DNA of 64,000 bases, from NCBI GenBank assembly GCA_934254825.1, contig CAKQMB010000008.1, forward strand, positions 60,051 to 124,050. The letters are read 5' to 3'. Made by a program: the position numbers and the translations under genes. Below are positions 8,679 through 16,786 of this stretch, piece by piece. The notes beneath the pieces are model-generated. The model made no database searches, had not been told where the DNA came from, and saw nothing but the letters and a program-made list of their open reading frames with translations. Numbering within the stretch: position 1 is the first letter of the stretch; each line of letters begins with the position of its first letter. The DNA is from an uncultured Clostridia bacterium. GTDB lineage: Bacteria; Bacillota; Clostridia; Christensenellales; Borkfalkiaceae.

Positions 8679-9644
8679 TTATTTGGAGAACGTTACGCTC
8701 TTTATCGTGATCGTCGTTTCGGGACGAAGCGAAACATATGCTCCGTTGTTTTTGATCGCGTTAAGATAAGCCTTGCCGAGATCGTCGTCCGAGGTTACCG
8801 CGCGGGAATATTCTCCGTCGTTTCCGATAACGAAAGTGTCTCCGTCGGTGCCGACCTGATATTTTCTGCCGTATTCCGCGATCGCTTCGACGAGATCGTC
8901 ATAAGCTTCCTGCTCGTCCGCGGTGGGATTTTCGGAATCGAGTTCGGGTTCGTAAGAGAAATAATAAGTCTTTACCGAAGCGTCTCTGTTATCGTCGTAA
9001 ATAGCTTTTATACGAGCATAACTCGATTTAACGTCGCTCGTGTAATCGTCCTTATCGGCTTTTCCGATAATCGCAAAAGCTTTTGCGGAAGAGAAATAAG
9101 TACTCGTTCCGAAAGTTACGGACATAACGCCCTTACCCGTATCGTAAGCTTCGATATCGGCGTCCTTGATACCTTTCAAGGATCTCTTCAAAACGAGCGC
9201 GCCGTCCGAAAGAGTAAGGTTTTCTCCGCCGTAAACAACGCCGTTATCCGCCATTTCTCCGTTAAGAGTAAACTTGGAAGTGTAAACGTTGTTTTTCGAG
9301 GCGACATAAGACGAATTGATTATCGAACCGTATTTTTCGTCCAACGAGGTGTTGAAAGCCGCGTCGGAATACGCTCCGAATTCTATTCCGTGCTGAACGT
9401 CGCTTACGACCGTTCCGTCGTAATAACCCTTGCCCGCAAGATATTTGAAATGTTCGATAGTGTCGGGAGCGATGTTCATATAAAGTTTGAACGTTATCGC
9501 CTCTTCCGTTCCGTCCACGTCGAACGTTATCGTGCATTTTTCGATTTTACTGCCGTTTTCGATAGTTTCGTTGCAACCCGTGGCAAAGGCGCAAACGCCG
9601 ACAGCCATGCAAGCGGCTAAAACTCCGCTCAATAATTTTTTCAT
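8679..9644 (-). CDS. Cyclophilin-type peptidyl-prolyl isomerase, lipoprotein
   Basis: 321 residues with a lipoprotein signal (lipobox ATGC, Cys24) and a divergent cyclophilin domain starting at ~37. CTITFDVDG.., then FKLYMNIAPDTIEHFKYLAG and GKGYYDGTVVSDV match the first half of the fold; the rest is longer than a minimal cyclophilin (~165 residues) because of an acidic/Tyr-rich insertion at ~190-260. Such lipoproteins help fold exported proteins at the cell wall. Several catalytic positions are altered (the usual FHR is VSDV), so activity is uncertain. It has its own promoter and terminator and is monocistronic. Confidence 0.8.
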   Translation of the reverse strand: MKKLLSGVLAACMAVGVCAFATGCNETIENGSKIEKCTITFDVDGTEEAITFKLYMNIAPDTIEHFKYLAGKGYYDGTVVSDVQHGIEFGAYSDAAFNTSLDEKYGSIINSSYVASKNNVYTSKFTLNGEMADNGVVYGGENLTLSDGALVLKRSLKGIKDADIEAYDTGKGVMSVTFGTSTYFSSAKAFAIIGKADKDDYTSDVKSSYARIKAIYDDNRDASVKTYYFSYEPELDSENPTADEQEAYDDLVEAIAEYGRKYQVGTDGDTFVIGNDGEYSRAVTSDDDLGKAYLNAIKNNGAYVSLRPETTITIKSVTFSK

Positions 9645-9719
9645 AAAGACCTCCGTTTAAGAAGTTTAATGCGCAAGCCGCAAAGACGCGGACTTATCGC
9701 GCAACTATTCATTATATAT

Positions 9720-9748
9720 ATTTTACATATATTATTTGCCGTTGTCAA
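9720..9748 (-). promoter_or_regulatory. Sigma-A-type promoter of the cyclophilin gene
   Basis: On the minus strand TTGACA (9743-9748), a 17-base spacer and TAAAAT (9720-9725) precede the start codon at 9644 by about 75 bases. Confidence 0.7.
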
Positions 9749-9804
9749 CCTTTAAATATGAAAATTTAAGGGTTTTTAGCGAAAAATACTCTTCGTCCGC
9801 CTTT

Positions 9805-10905
9805 TTACTCCCCTTGGAGGATATAAAACAACCACACGAGGAAAACGGCAAGAGCCGCGCCGAGTACGCACGCGATCGCAACTCTCCATGGCGAAACGGG
9901 CGTTTTACCCGTCACTTTCGCCGTGCTTCCGTTCATAAACACCCTGTATTTTTTCTTTCTGAAAATGAAATTCATTATATACACGGGGATGAGCATATAT
10001 TTGAAAGTTACCGAGTCGTATCTCGTGGAAACGTTGAGATAATCCACGACGTCGCAATGAAGCGAACTTTCGATATCCGAGCGGATCTCTCTCGTCATAA
10101 CGCCTTTCGCGTCGCCCCAACAGGTTTTCAGATCTCTTTTATACCCGTCCGCAACGTAACCCGAAAGATATTTGCTTTCGTAAACGCATGCGTCTTTCGC
10201 TCTGTACGGAGCGAGTTTATCGAGAGTTTTCTGATCGAGATTATCGCTTGCGGCAATGGTCACGTCGTCGAAAAACCTGTCGTACCCGCCCGAAACGTTC
10301 CTGTAAACGACGTAAGTTTCGGTACGTCTGTTCTTGCCCGACCCGACCGTTCTCGTATGTCTGTCTCCGACCCTTCCGACGTAAGACGATTTCGTTTCGC
10401 TGTCGAAAGTGAAACTCGGCTCGTAAACGCCGTGAACGTTTTCCACGGTAAGGCTCTTTTTGAACGCGCGAGGAGCAAAAATACGCTTTTTCGCCCATTT
10501 TTTGGCTTGCGCCACCGCCTGCGAGGACGAAACCATAAACGGAATTACCGCGCCCGGGCGAAGACCTTCGAAACTGCCGCTTTTAACGACGTGCGAAGTT
10601 CCGCAGTACGGGCAGATGACAGCCTGCTCGTCCGAGCCGACGATAATCGTCGCGCCGCAGTTTTCGCAAGTGTACGTCGCCTGTTCGGATTTATCCCATT
10701 TTTCCGCGTCCGCAAAGCCGCGTTCGATGTCGTTTTCGACGACGTTTTTATTCTTTTCGACGCGCTTATAACCCCCGCAATACTCGCATTTGAGCATCTG
10801 GGAGTCGGGATCGAAAAACATTTTTCCGCCGCAATCGGGACATTTCTCGTAGTCGGTGTTTATCTGTTTTAAATTGTCGTCAAATTCGTTGTTGGTTTCG
10901 CTCAT
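9805..10905 (-). CDS. Zinc-ribbon membrane protein, YdjG-like
   Basis: 366 residues. Two CxxC...CxxC zinc ribbons occupy the N-terminus (Cys22/25/40/43 and Cys80/83/98/101), the second resembling a TFIIB-type ribbon. A soluble middle domain follows (IPFMVSSSQAVAQAKKWAKKR at ~137-157), and a single hydrophobic segment lies at ~340-362 near the C-terminus. In Bacillus subtilis, YdjG has this layout and belongs to the pspA-ydjGHI membrane-stress cluster. The SPFH gene 383 bases away is YdjI-like, which supports the assignment. No PspA gene is present. The likely role is membrane-stress scaffolding (inference). Confidence 0.72.
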   Translation of the reverse strand: MSETNNEFDDNLKQINTDYEKCPDCGGKMFFDPDSQMLKCEYCGGYKRVEKNKNVVENDIERGFADAEKWDKSEQATYTCENCGATIIVGSDEQAVICPYCGTSHVVKSGSFEGLRPGAVIPFMVSSSQAVAQAKKWAKKRIFAPRAFKKSLTVENVHGVYEPSFTFDSETKSSYVGRVGDRHTRTVGSGKNRRTETYVVYRNVSGGYDRFFDDVTIAASDNLDQKTLDKLAPYRAKDACVYESKYLSGYVADGYKRDLKTCWGDAKGVMTREIRSDIESSLHCDVVDYLNVSTRYDSVTFKYMLIPVYIMNFIFRKKKYRVFMNGSTAKVTGKTPVSPWRVAIACVLGAALAVFLVWLFYILQGE

Positions 10906-11020
10906 ACCTTTTACCCGATTTCGCCGGACAAAGAATTTCCGAGCAAAGGAATTTCCTCTGCCCGGCGAAAAAAGAAATACAGTCGATTATAGTCGATTAA
11001 ATCCGTTGACCGTCGGTCAA

Positions 11021-11215
11021 TCAGATATTGTTAAGCTCTTCGAGCATTTTGTCGAGATCCGCGCCGTGAACCTGAGCGGCTTCGCCGACGGTTTCGCCGT
11101 GAGCGATCGCGCAGCCGAGGCAGTGCATTCCGTATCTCATAAGAATTTCGCCCGCGTTGGGGTTAATGTCGAGAGCGTCTACGATTATAGTATCTGCGGT
11201 AATTTTTTTATCCAT
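11021..11215 (-). CDS. DUF1858 / prismane-associated redox disulfide protein
   Basis: 64 residues. The ATG at 11215 is preceded by AAGGAG at the right distance; a longer frame upstream merely overlaps the Cys-rich end of the SPFH gene. The sequence (ITADTIIVDALDINP..., MHCLGC, AHGETVGEAAQVHG) matches the small DUF1858 family, which carries a CxxC redox pair and is often linked to hybrid-cluster proteins. No such partner is visible here. A TTGACC-gtc-GGTCAA inverted repeat directly follows the stop. Confidence 0.85.
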   Translation of the reverse strand: MDKKITADTIIVDALDINPNAGEILMRYGMHCLGCAIAHGETVGEAAQVHGADLDKMLEELNNI

Positions 11216-11288
11216 TTTTTTGTCTCCTTTTAAGATATTATCTTCTCTTTCGTTAAATTTATGTCTTTTTTGCGGTACGGGTAAAAAC

Positions 11289-12341
11289 TCAGCCGAGTTT
11301 TTTTCCGCATTCGGGGCAGAATTTCGCGCCCGCGTCCACTTTCGCTCCGCACTCGGGGCAGAATTTGCTTCTTGCCATAGGCTTTCCGCACTCGGGGCAG
11401 AATTTCGAGCCTGCCGCAACGGTTTTCCCGCACGAGGGGCATACGACGCCCGAAGCCGCCGAAGCCGAAGCGGGTTCCGCCTTGGGAGTCGGAGCCATCG
11501 CGCCCGCCATAGCCGCGCCGATATTCGCGCCCGCGCCCATTCCTATGCCGGCAGCCATAAACGCGCCGCCCGCACCCGGGTTCGCCGCCGCGGTTTTCAT
11601 GGCTTCCGCCGCGGAGATCTTCATAAGGGTGTCGGTAGAGTCGCCGAGTATGCCGAGTTTTGTTCTCTCGTCCATCGCTTTTGTGACTTCCTCGGGAAGA
11701 GACATGTTTTCGATGAAGAGATTTACGAGTTTAAGTCCGAGTTCCTTGAATTTGTCCTGAACGACTTTCTTTACCGTCTCGTTGAATTCGAGAGTGTTTG
11801 CGGCAAGATCGAGCGCGGAAACCTTGCTTTCGCCGAGCGAATCCGCAAAGCAGGATAAAAGCATCGATTTAAGGAAATCGTTGATATCCGAAGTCACGAA
11901 CGTACTGTTCGTTCCGAAAAGTTCCTTCAAGAATACGGCGGGGTCGTCCACCTTATAAGAGAACGTACCGAACGCCCTTACTCTTATCATTCCGAATTTC
12001 GAGTCGCTCATCATTATGGGGTTTTTCGTTCCCCACTGAATGTTAGTGAACTGCTTGGTGTTTACATAGTAAACGTCGCAGGTTATGGGCGTCTGAAATC
12101 CGTACTTCCAGCCCGCGAGCTTGGAAAGTATGGGGAAAATATCCGTTCCGAGTTCGTAAAGTCCCGGTCCGAAAACGTCCGCAATCTGACCCTTGTGAAC
12201 GAAAATCGCGCACTGGGATTCTTTTACGGTAAGAGTCGATTTATTGTTGATTTCTCTTCCGAAATTTTTAAGCGGATATTTATAAACTAAGGTATTTTTG
12301 CTGTCGTCGTTCCAGACGAGATTTAATCTGAAAAGAGCCAT
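11289..12341 (-). CDS. SPFH-domain protein with C-terminal zinc ribbons, YdjI-like
   Basis: 350 residues. An SPFH (stomatin/flotillin-like) domain spans ~20-240, followed by a Gly/Ala/Met-rich flexible stretch at ~255-295. Three short zinc-ribbon half-units follow (CPSCGK, FCPECGK, FCPECGA, FCPECGKKLG) in the last 50 residues. This is the architecture of the 'virion core protein'/YdjI group. With the YdjG-like gene downstream it forms two members of the Bacillus pspA-ydjGHI set, which tethers stress proteins to the membrane. It has a good promoter (12372-12400). Confidence 0.85.
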   Translation of the reverse strand: MALFRLNLVWNDDSKNTLVYKYPLKNFGREINNKSTLTVKESQCAIFVHKGQIADVFGPGLYELGTDIFPILSKLAGWKYGFQTPITCDVYYVNTKQFTNIQWGTKNPIMMSDSKFGMIRVRAFGTFSYKVDDPAVFLKELFGTNSTFVTSDINDFLKSMLLSCFADSLGESKVSALDLAANTLEFNETVKKVVQDKFKELGLKLVNLFIENMSLPEEVTKAMDERTKLGILGDSTDTLMKISAAEAMKTAAANPGAGGAFMAAGIGMGAGANIGAAMAGAMAPTPKAEPASASAASGVVCPSCGKTVAAGSKFCPECGKPMARSKFCPECGAKVDAGAKFCPECGKKLG

Positions 12342-12371
12342 ATTCGTAACACTCCTTTGTTTTATATGCTT

Positions 12372-12400
12372 AGTATATCATAATATACGGTTTTTTACAA
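12372..12400 (-). promoter_or_regulatory. Promoter of the SPFH gene
   Basis: On the minus strand TTGTAA (12395-12400), 17 bases, and TATACT (12372-12377) lie about 30 bases before the start at 12341. The spacer includes an AT-rich palindrome (GTATAT...ATATAC). Confidence 0.65.
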
Positions 12401-12421
12401 GAGTTTTTTACTGTTTCCGAT

Positions 12422-12462
12422 AAAAAAACGGCAACCCCGATAAAGCTTTCGAAGGTCGCCGT
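12422..12462 (-). terminator. Terminator of the metal-efflux operon
   Basis: On the minus strand ACGGCGACC pairs with GGTTGCCGT (9 bp, one G-U) and is followed by seven T's, 40 bases after the P-type ATPase stop. Confidence 0.8.
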
Positions 12463-12501
12463 CTTATATCCTTTTTCAATATCGATTTCCGACAGCCGTT
12501 T

Positions 12502-14397
12502 TTAACGATCGTTGACCTTCATCGCGCGCATCGCGTTCAAAATAGCAAGCACCGCGACGCCTACGTCCGCAAACACGGCTATCCACATACCGTACGGTCC
12601 CAGAAGACCCAACGCGGAAAGGACAAGAACTATAAATTTCACGCCGAGCGCGAAAATTATGTTCTCTTTCACGATACGCATCGTCTTTCTCGCGATCCTC
12701 TTCGCAAGAACGATATCGTGAAGATTGTCGTGCATCAGAACGACGTCCGAAGCCTCTATCGCGCTGTCGCTTCCGACTCCGCCCATCGAAATGCCTACGT
12801 CCGCTCTCATAAGTACGGGCGCGTCGTTTATTCCGTCGCCGACGAAAGCGAACACCTCTTTGTCCGTTTTATGGGAAATACGATCGTCGAGTATCGCGAG
12901 CTTATCCTGCGGAAGAAGTTTCGCGTGGTATTCGTCTATCGAAAGTTCGCTTGCGACGCGTTTTGCCGCGTTCTCGTTGTCGCCCGTAAGCATAGCCACT
13001 TTAACGCCCTCTTTTTTAAGATCGGCAAGAGCCTGTTTCGCGTTCGGTTTAACGGTGTCCGTAAGTTCTATTGCCCCTTCGAAAACGCCGTTAATCGATA
13101 TATAGACCGTCGTTTTGTCGTTTTCGAGTTGTTTGAACTCAACGTTTTCAAGGCGCATAAGGTCTGCGTTTCCGCACACGATCGTCTCGTTTTCGCCCAC
13201 TGCTTTAATGCCTTTTCCCGCGATTTCTTCTATCTCGTAGCCTTGCGGAATTTCTCCGCCGTAAGCTTTGACTATGCCTTGCGCGATCGGGTGCGAAGAG
13301 TGACATTCGCAGATGCTCGCGTATTTTAATATTTCGTCTTTCTTTTCCTCGGGGTAAACTCCCGCGACGGAAAATTCGCCCGTCGTCAAGGTCCCCGTTT
13401 TATCGAAGAAGATAACGTTCGTTTTGTTAAGCTGTTCGATATAGTTCGCACCCTTGACAAGTATACCCTTGCTGCTCGCTCCGCCTATTCCGCCGAAAAA
13501 TCCGAGCGGAATGCTTATGACGAGCGCGCACGGACAACTTACGACAAGGAACGTAAGCGCTCTTTTTATCCAGTCGCCCCAAAGCTGACCCGAAAATCCG
13601 CTGTTAAAGCCGATTATAAGCGACGGAATTACCGCAAGCGCGACCGCCGAAAATACGACGAAAGGCGTGTAATATTTGGCGAATGTGGATATAAAGTTCT
13701 CCGTTTTCGCCTTTTTGCCCGACGCGTTCTCGACCATATCGAGAATTTTCGACGCGGTGCTGTCGTAAAATTCCTTGGTAACTCTTATTTCAAGGTTTCC
13801 GTCCATCGCTATCGTACCGCTTAAAACCTCGTCGCCCTCTTTAACGAAAACGGGCGCGCTTTCGCCCGTCAAAGCGCAAGTGTTGAGATTGCCGTGACCT
13901 TTAACGACAACGCCGTCCATAGGGATTTTTTCGCCCGCGATAACGAAAACGCTTTCGCCGACCGACACTTCTTCGGGATAAACCTCGACTTTTTCGCCGT
14001 CTCTTTCCACTCTCGCCTTATCCGGTCTTATATCCATAAGGTCGGAAATGGATTGTCTCGATTTTCCTACGGCGTAACTCTGGAACAGCTCGCCGACCTG
14101 ATAGAACAGGATTACGGCAACGCTTTCGGCGAAATCGCCCGTACCTTCCACGATACCCAGAGCGAACGCGCCGAGCGAGGCGACCGTCATAAGAAAGTTT
14201 TCGTCGAAAACCTTTCCGTGAGCGATATTTCTCGCGGCTTTAAACAAAACGTCGTAGCCCGAAGCGAGATAAATCGCGCCGTAAATCGCAAGCGAAACGT
14301 AAACGTTTATATCGATTATTTTACCCGTAATATACACGGCTAAAAAGGCGACGATACACGCCAAAATCCTTATAGTCGTTTTTTTATTCTTGCTCAT
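12502..14397 (-). CDS. Heavy-metal P-type ATPase (CadA/ZntA-type, P1B)
   Basis: A 631-residue efflux pump. It has eight predicted membrane segments, TGES (~177-180) in the actuator domain, CPC (~288-290) in the transport path, the phosphorylated Asp in DKTGTLT (~332), the P1B hallmark SSHP (~377-380) and GDGINDAP near the C-terminus. CPC plus the sensor next door indicate export of Zn2+/Cd2+/Pb2+ (or Co2+) rather than copper. There is no N-terminal HMA domain; it is instead supplied by the separate 72-residue gene immediately upstream. The lack of Cys/His clusters at the N-terminus is consistent with that split. Confidence 0.95.
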   Translation of the reverse strand: MSKNKKTTIRILACIVAFLAVYITGKIIDINVYVSLAIYGAIYLASGYDVLFKAARNIAHGKVFDENFLMTVASLGAFALGIVEGTGDFAESVAVILFYQVGELFQSYAVGKSRQSISDLMDIRPDKARVERDGEKVEVYPEEVSVGESVFVIAGEKIPMDGVVVKGHGNLNTCALTGESAPVFVKEGDEVLSGTIAMDGNLEIRVTKEFYDSTASKILDMVENASGKKAKTENFISTFAKYYTPFVVFSAVALAVIPSLIIGFNSGFSGQLWGDWIKRALTFLVVSCPCALVISIPLGFFGGIGGASSKGILVKGANYIEQLNKTNVIFFDKTGTLTTGEFSVAGVYPEEKKDEILKYASICECHSSHPIAQGIVKAYGGEIPQGYEIEEIAGKGIKAVGENETIVCGNADLMRLENVEFKQLENDKTTVYISINGVFEGAIELTDTVKPNAKQALADLKKEGVKVAMLTGDNENAAKRVASELSIDEYHAKLLPQDKLAILDDRISHKTDKEVFAFVGDGINDAPVLMRADVGISMGGVGSDSAIEASDVVLMHDNLHDIVLAKRIARKTMRIVKENIIFALGVKFIVLVLSALGLLGPYGMWIAVFADVGVAVLAILNAMRAMKVNDR

Positions 14398-14415
14398 AAT
14401 TCTCCGTTAATCGAC

Positions 14416-14634
14416 TTATAGACCGATTATTTCCCAATCGGGTTCGAGTTTGTTGGCTGTCTTTTTAACTTCTTCGAGAACGCCCGCTTTGGTTTCGTCG
14501 TACTCCAAAGTCATTTTTTCAGCCATGAAATTTACGTTTACGGAAGTTATTCCGTCGATTTTGGCAACGGCTCTTTCAAGCGCCGCGGCACAGTTTGCGC
14601 AATCCATGTTTTTAACTCTTACTACCTTTTTCAT
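14416..14634 (-). CDS. Heavy-metal-associated (HMA) domain protein
   Basis: 72 residues, a single HMA fold with the metal-binding MDCANC motif (Cys12, Cys15). It is encoded 18 bases ahead of the P-type ATPase that lacks its own HMA domain, so it is most simply the detached metal-loading domain or chaperone. Its stop codon lies inside a dispersed 21-base repeat (14404-14424). AAGGAG precedes the start. Confidence 0.92.
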   Translation of the reverse strand: MKKVVRVKNMDCANCAAALERAVAKIDGITSVNVNFMAEKMTLEYDETKAGVLEEVKKTANKLEPDWEIIGL

Positions 14635-14712
14635 TTTTTTGTCTCCTTTTATATTATTTTAATAAATTTTTCGGTTTGTTATTCGACCCGACAAAAATCC
14701 GGCTTCGGGGAA

Positions 14713-15084
14713 TTACTCGGCAACGTGTTCTATCGCCATTTCGAAAATTTTGGCAACGTGTCCGTCCGCAAGGGAATAAAACACTTCTTTGCCGCTCTTT
14801 CTCGCTTTCACGAGCTTACTCTGACGAAGAATACGAAGCTGATGCGAAATGGCGGATTTCGTCATTCCGAGAAGCTCGCCGATATCGCAAACGCACATTT
14901 CGCTTTCGAAAAGAGCCATTAAGATATTCGTCCTCGTGCTGTCGCCGAAAACTTTGAAAAGCTCGGCAACGTCGTACACGACGTCCTCCGACGGCATCAT
15001 CTTTTTAACTTTTTCCACAACGTTTTTATGCGTATGTTCGCATTCGCAAACTTCCACGGCTTCTTCTCTGACTTCTTCTTTCAT
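14713..15084 (-). CDS. ArsR/SmtB-family metal-sensing repressor
   Basis: 123 residues with a winged helix at ~40-105 (GMTKSAISHQLRILRQSKLV). Three candidate metal-binding sets are visible: an N-terminal CECEHTH (Cys13, Cys15, His17, His19) like the CadC arm; EMCVCD (Cys64, Cys66) in the DNA-recognition helix as in ArsR/CadC; and an exact D-x-H-x10-H-x2-E pattern (Asp107, His109, His120, Glu123) in the last helix, as in the Zn sensors SmtB/CzrA. It heads the efflux operon, and an operator overlaps its promoter region, so autorepression relieved by Zn/Cd/Pb is expected. Confidence 0.93.
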   Translation of the reverse strand: MKEEVREEAVEVCECEHTHKNVVEKVKKMMPSEDVVYDVAELFKVFGDSTRTNILMALFESEMCVCDIGELLGMTKSAISHQLRILRQSKLVKARKSGKEVFYSLADGHVAKIFEMAIEHVAE

Positions 15085-15122
15085 TTCGTACTGCCCTTTT
15101 GCCCTCTCTTTTTGTCAAACGA

Positions 15123-15138
15123 TTGAATAATTGTTCAA
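15123..15138 (-). promoter_or_regulatory. ArsR/SmtB-type operator
   Basis: TTGAATAATTGTTCAA is a 16-bp near-perfect inverted repeat of the TGAA-N6-TTCA type bound by CzrA/SmtB-like repressors. It lies just downstream of the -10 box, where binding would block initiation. Confidence 0.75.
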
Positions 15139-15146
15139 CTGTTTTT

Positions 15147-15175
15147 ATTATATTCTCTTTAAAAGCGTTTGTCAA
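15147..15175 (-). promoter_or_regulatory. Consensus promoter of the metal-efflux operon
   Basis: TTGACA (15170-15175), 17 bases, TATAAT (15147-15152) on the minus strand: a full sigma-A consensus, followed by the operator at 15123-15138. Confidence 0.88.
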
Positions 15176-15183
15176 CGATTTTT

Positions 15184-15354
15184 TAAAACTTTTTTAAATT
15201 TTTTTCGGACGTCTTTTTTCAGGCATATAATACGATTTTTCGCGCGACATAATTTTATATATAAAAAAAGCGACGAAAAACGCGCCTATTGAAACGCGGG
15301 ATAAAACGCCGTAAAAAAATTTTATAAATTTTTGAAAATACCCCGTAAAAATGC
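15184..15354. other. AT-rich intergenic stretch
   Basis: Between the divergently transcribed efflux operon and tRNA operon. It is rich in A and T runs, with no gene and no clear structure beyond the flanking promoters. Confidence 0.5.
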
Positions 15355-15383
15355 TTGCAATAAATTTTAAAATTTGGTATAGT
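15355..15383 (+). promoter_or_regulatory. Promoter of the tRNA-Val/tRNA-Gly operon
   Basis: TTGCAA (15355-15360), a 17-base spacer and TATAGT (15378-15383), ending 20 bases before the first tRNA base. Confidence 0.8.
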
Positions 15384-15403
15384 AATTAAGCATTAAGCGT
15401 CAC

Positions 15404-15479
15404 GGGAGCATAGCTCAGCTGGGAGAGCATCTGCCTTACAAGCAGGGGGTCATAGGTTCGAGCCCTATTGTTCCCACCA
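15404..15479 (+). tRNA. tRNA-Val (anticodon TAC)
   Basis: A 76-base cloverleaf with encoded CCA. The acceptor stem GGGAGCA pairs with TGTTCCC, the anticodon loop is CTTACAA (anticodon TAC), and the T-loop GGTTCGAGCCC is intact. It reads valine GTA-family codons. Confidence 0.96.
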
Positions 15480-15484
15480 AAGAC

Positions 15485-15559
15485 GCGGGAATGGCTCAGT
15501 GGTAGAGCGTTGCCTTGCCAAGGCAAATGTCGCGAGTTCGAATCTCGTTTCCCGCTCCA
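15485..15559 (+). tRNA. tRNA-Gly (anticodon GCC)
   Basis: A 75-base cloverleaf with encoded CCA. The acceptor GCGGGAA pairs with TTCCCGC, the anticodon loop is TTGCCAA (anticodon GCC), and the T-arm GAGTTCGAATCTC is intact. It is separated from tRNA-Val by five bases and co-transcribed with it. Confidence 0.96.
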
Positions 15560-15560
15560 A

Positions 15561-15601
15561 ACAAAAAAAAGACAGGTTTAAAACCTGTCTTTTTTTTGTT
15601 T
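15561..15601 (+). terminator. Terminator of the tRNA operon
   Basis: AAAAAGACAGGTTT and its complement form a tight stem followed by a run of T's. It is symmetric enough to work in both directions. Confidence 0.9.
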
Positions 15602-15625
15602 GGAATAGGCTCTCGGATGAGTAAG

Positions 15626-15680
15626 CGGCAACTTGTTGCCGTCGATCGCATTTGAGCGTTAGCGAAAATGTTGCCGTTCC
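15626..15680. repeat. Repeat segment resembling the unoccupied target of element A
   Basis: Starts with CGGCAAC-tt-GTTGCCG and continues GTTGCCGTCGATC, then GCATTTGAGCG and GCGAAAATG. The same order of blocks flanks element A (GTTGCCGTCGATC before it, AATTTGAGCG and GCGAGAATGG after it), so this reads like a paralogous site without the insertion. Confidence 0.55.
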
Positions 15681-15793
15681 GTTACGAACATAAAATTCAA
15701 CGTCGAATATATAAACGGAAACGGCAAGATCCCCCTTTTCTCAAAGGCGGAAACTAAGAGATGAAATAACACGGTCACCTGTTGCCGTCGATC

Positions 15794-16037
15794 AGCCACA
15801 GGTGATTGCGTGCGAACTCGGTCTTGCATTGTGTTTTGCTAAGACAAAGCGTGAATGCAACCAACGTATTAGTAAAAAAACACAACGCAAGACTTGCAGA
15901 CAACCAAAACGACGATATTTTCGATGATTTTCGGTAAAGGCGAACGCAGATGTACTTGCCGTACTTCAAGTGAGGATTTGCCGAAAAGCGCGGAAATAGC
16001 GGCGTTTGGGCAAGTTCGAACACAACCACCTGTGGCT
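15794..16037. repeat. Structured repeat element, copy A (244 bp)
   Basis: Ends form an imperfect inverted repeat (AGCCACAGGTG... against ...CACCTGTGGCT, ~24 of 28 paired). Inside, GTCTTGCATTGTGTTTT pairs with AAAACACAACGCAAGAC (16/17). A ~125-base core (from CTTGCAGACAACC to GGGCAAGTTCG) is about 80% identical to 37600-37725. Within the core, CCAAA...TATTT pairs with AAAT...TTTGG, and TTTTCGGTAAA pairs with TTTGCCGAAAA. A small frame crossing it (15775-16029 minus) has no ribosome site and is not credited. Paralogous flanks define both ends. Confidence 0.7.
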
Positions 16038-16088
16038 TAATTTGAGCGAAGCGAGAATGGTTTAAATAATTTTACTTTCAAAACCAAC

Positions 16089-16122
16089 GCCGCCCGAGGG
16101 CTTTTCAAAGCCCTCGGGCGGC
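16089..16122 (-). terminator. Strong hairpin after the acetyltransferase gene
   Basis: GCCGCCCGAGGGCTTT and its perfect complement (16 bp) around a two-base centre, 44 bases after the stop. It lacks a good T-run on the minus strand, so it may protect the 3' end rather than terminate. Confidence 0.5.
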
Positions 16123-16165
16123 TGATTTTGTGTCGTTATTATATCGCCTGAAACGGCGTGGGTCA

Positions 16166-16786
16166 TCAGATAAGCTCGTCGATTTTGCCCGATTGTATTG
16201 CGGAAATATTCTTTCGTATTCTCTCCTCGCTCCAATTCCACCACTTGATTTCAAGAAGCTTTTTAATCGTTTCATCGTCGAAACGTTTGCGGATCTGCTT
16301 TGCGGGAACGCCGCCCACGATCGTATACGGCGAAACGTCTTTCGTGACTAGCGCACGCGTTCCGACAATAGCTCCGTCACCGATCTTAACGCCGGGCATA
16401 ATGACAGCCTCGTAACCTATCCAGACGTCGTTTCCGATAGTTATATCGCCCTTATTATCCCACGCCGAGGTAATGTTTTTAACGTCCAAACCCCATTCGT
16501 CGAAAAAAATCGGGAACGTGTAAGAAGAAAGCGATTTCATGGTATGATTTCCGCTCGTAAACATAAATTTCGCCCCGCAGGCTATCGAACAGAATTTGCC
16601 TATGATAAGCTTATCGCCGTTTATCGGATATTGATACAAAACGTTATTTTTCTCGAAATCTCTCGGGTCGGAAACGAAATCGTTATATATCGTGTAATCG
16701 CCGACGACGACGTTTTCTCTTGTGATAACGTTTTTTAGATACACCGTCTGATTATCGTTTTTTCTCGGGTATATATCGTTTTTCAT
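16166..16786 (-). CDS. CatB/Vat-like hexapeptide O-acetyltransferase
   Basis: A 206-residue left-handed beta-helix acetyltransferase of the xenobiotic (XAT) class. Seen: YQYPINGDKLIIGKFCSI at ~51-68, the catalytic His in GNHTM (~81), ITIGNDVWIGYEAVIMPGV, and the C-terminal IKWWNW motif shared with streptogramin A (Vat) and CatB-type enzymes. Family members transfer acetyl from acetyl-CoA to a hydroxyl of streptogramin A or chloramphenicol. Substrate specificity cannot be read here. It overlaps the DUF998 gene by four bases and lies in a TetR-controlled operon, which fits an inducible detoxification role. Confidence 0.88.
   Translation of the reverse strand: MKNDIYPRKNDNQTVYLKNVITRENVVVGDYTIYNDFVSDPRDFEKNNVLYQYPINGDKLIIGKFCSIACGAKFMFTSGNHTMKSLSSYTFPIFFDEWGLDVKNITSAWDNKGDITIGNDVWIGYEAVIMPGVKIGDGAIVGTRALVTKDVSPYTIVGGVPAKQIRKRFDDETIKKLLEIKWWNWSEERIRKNISAIQSGKIDELI

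Noticed and set aside
15775..16029. 84-residue minus-strand frame
   Set aside because: It lies within structured repeat element A, has no ribosome site, and the matching region in copy B is not open in the same way.
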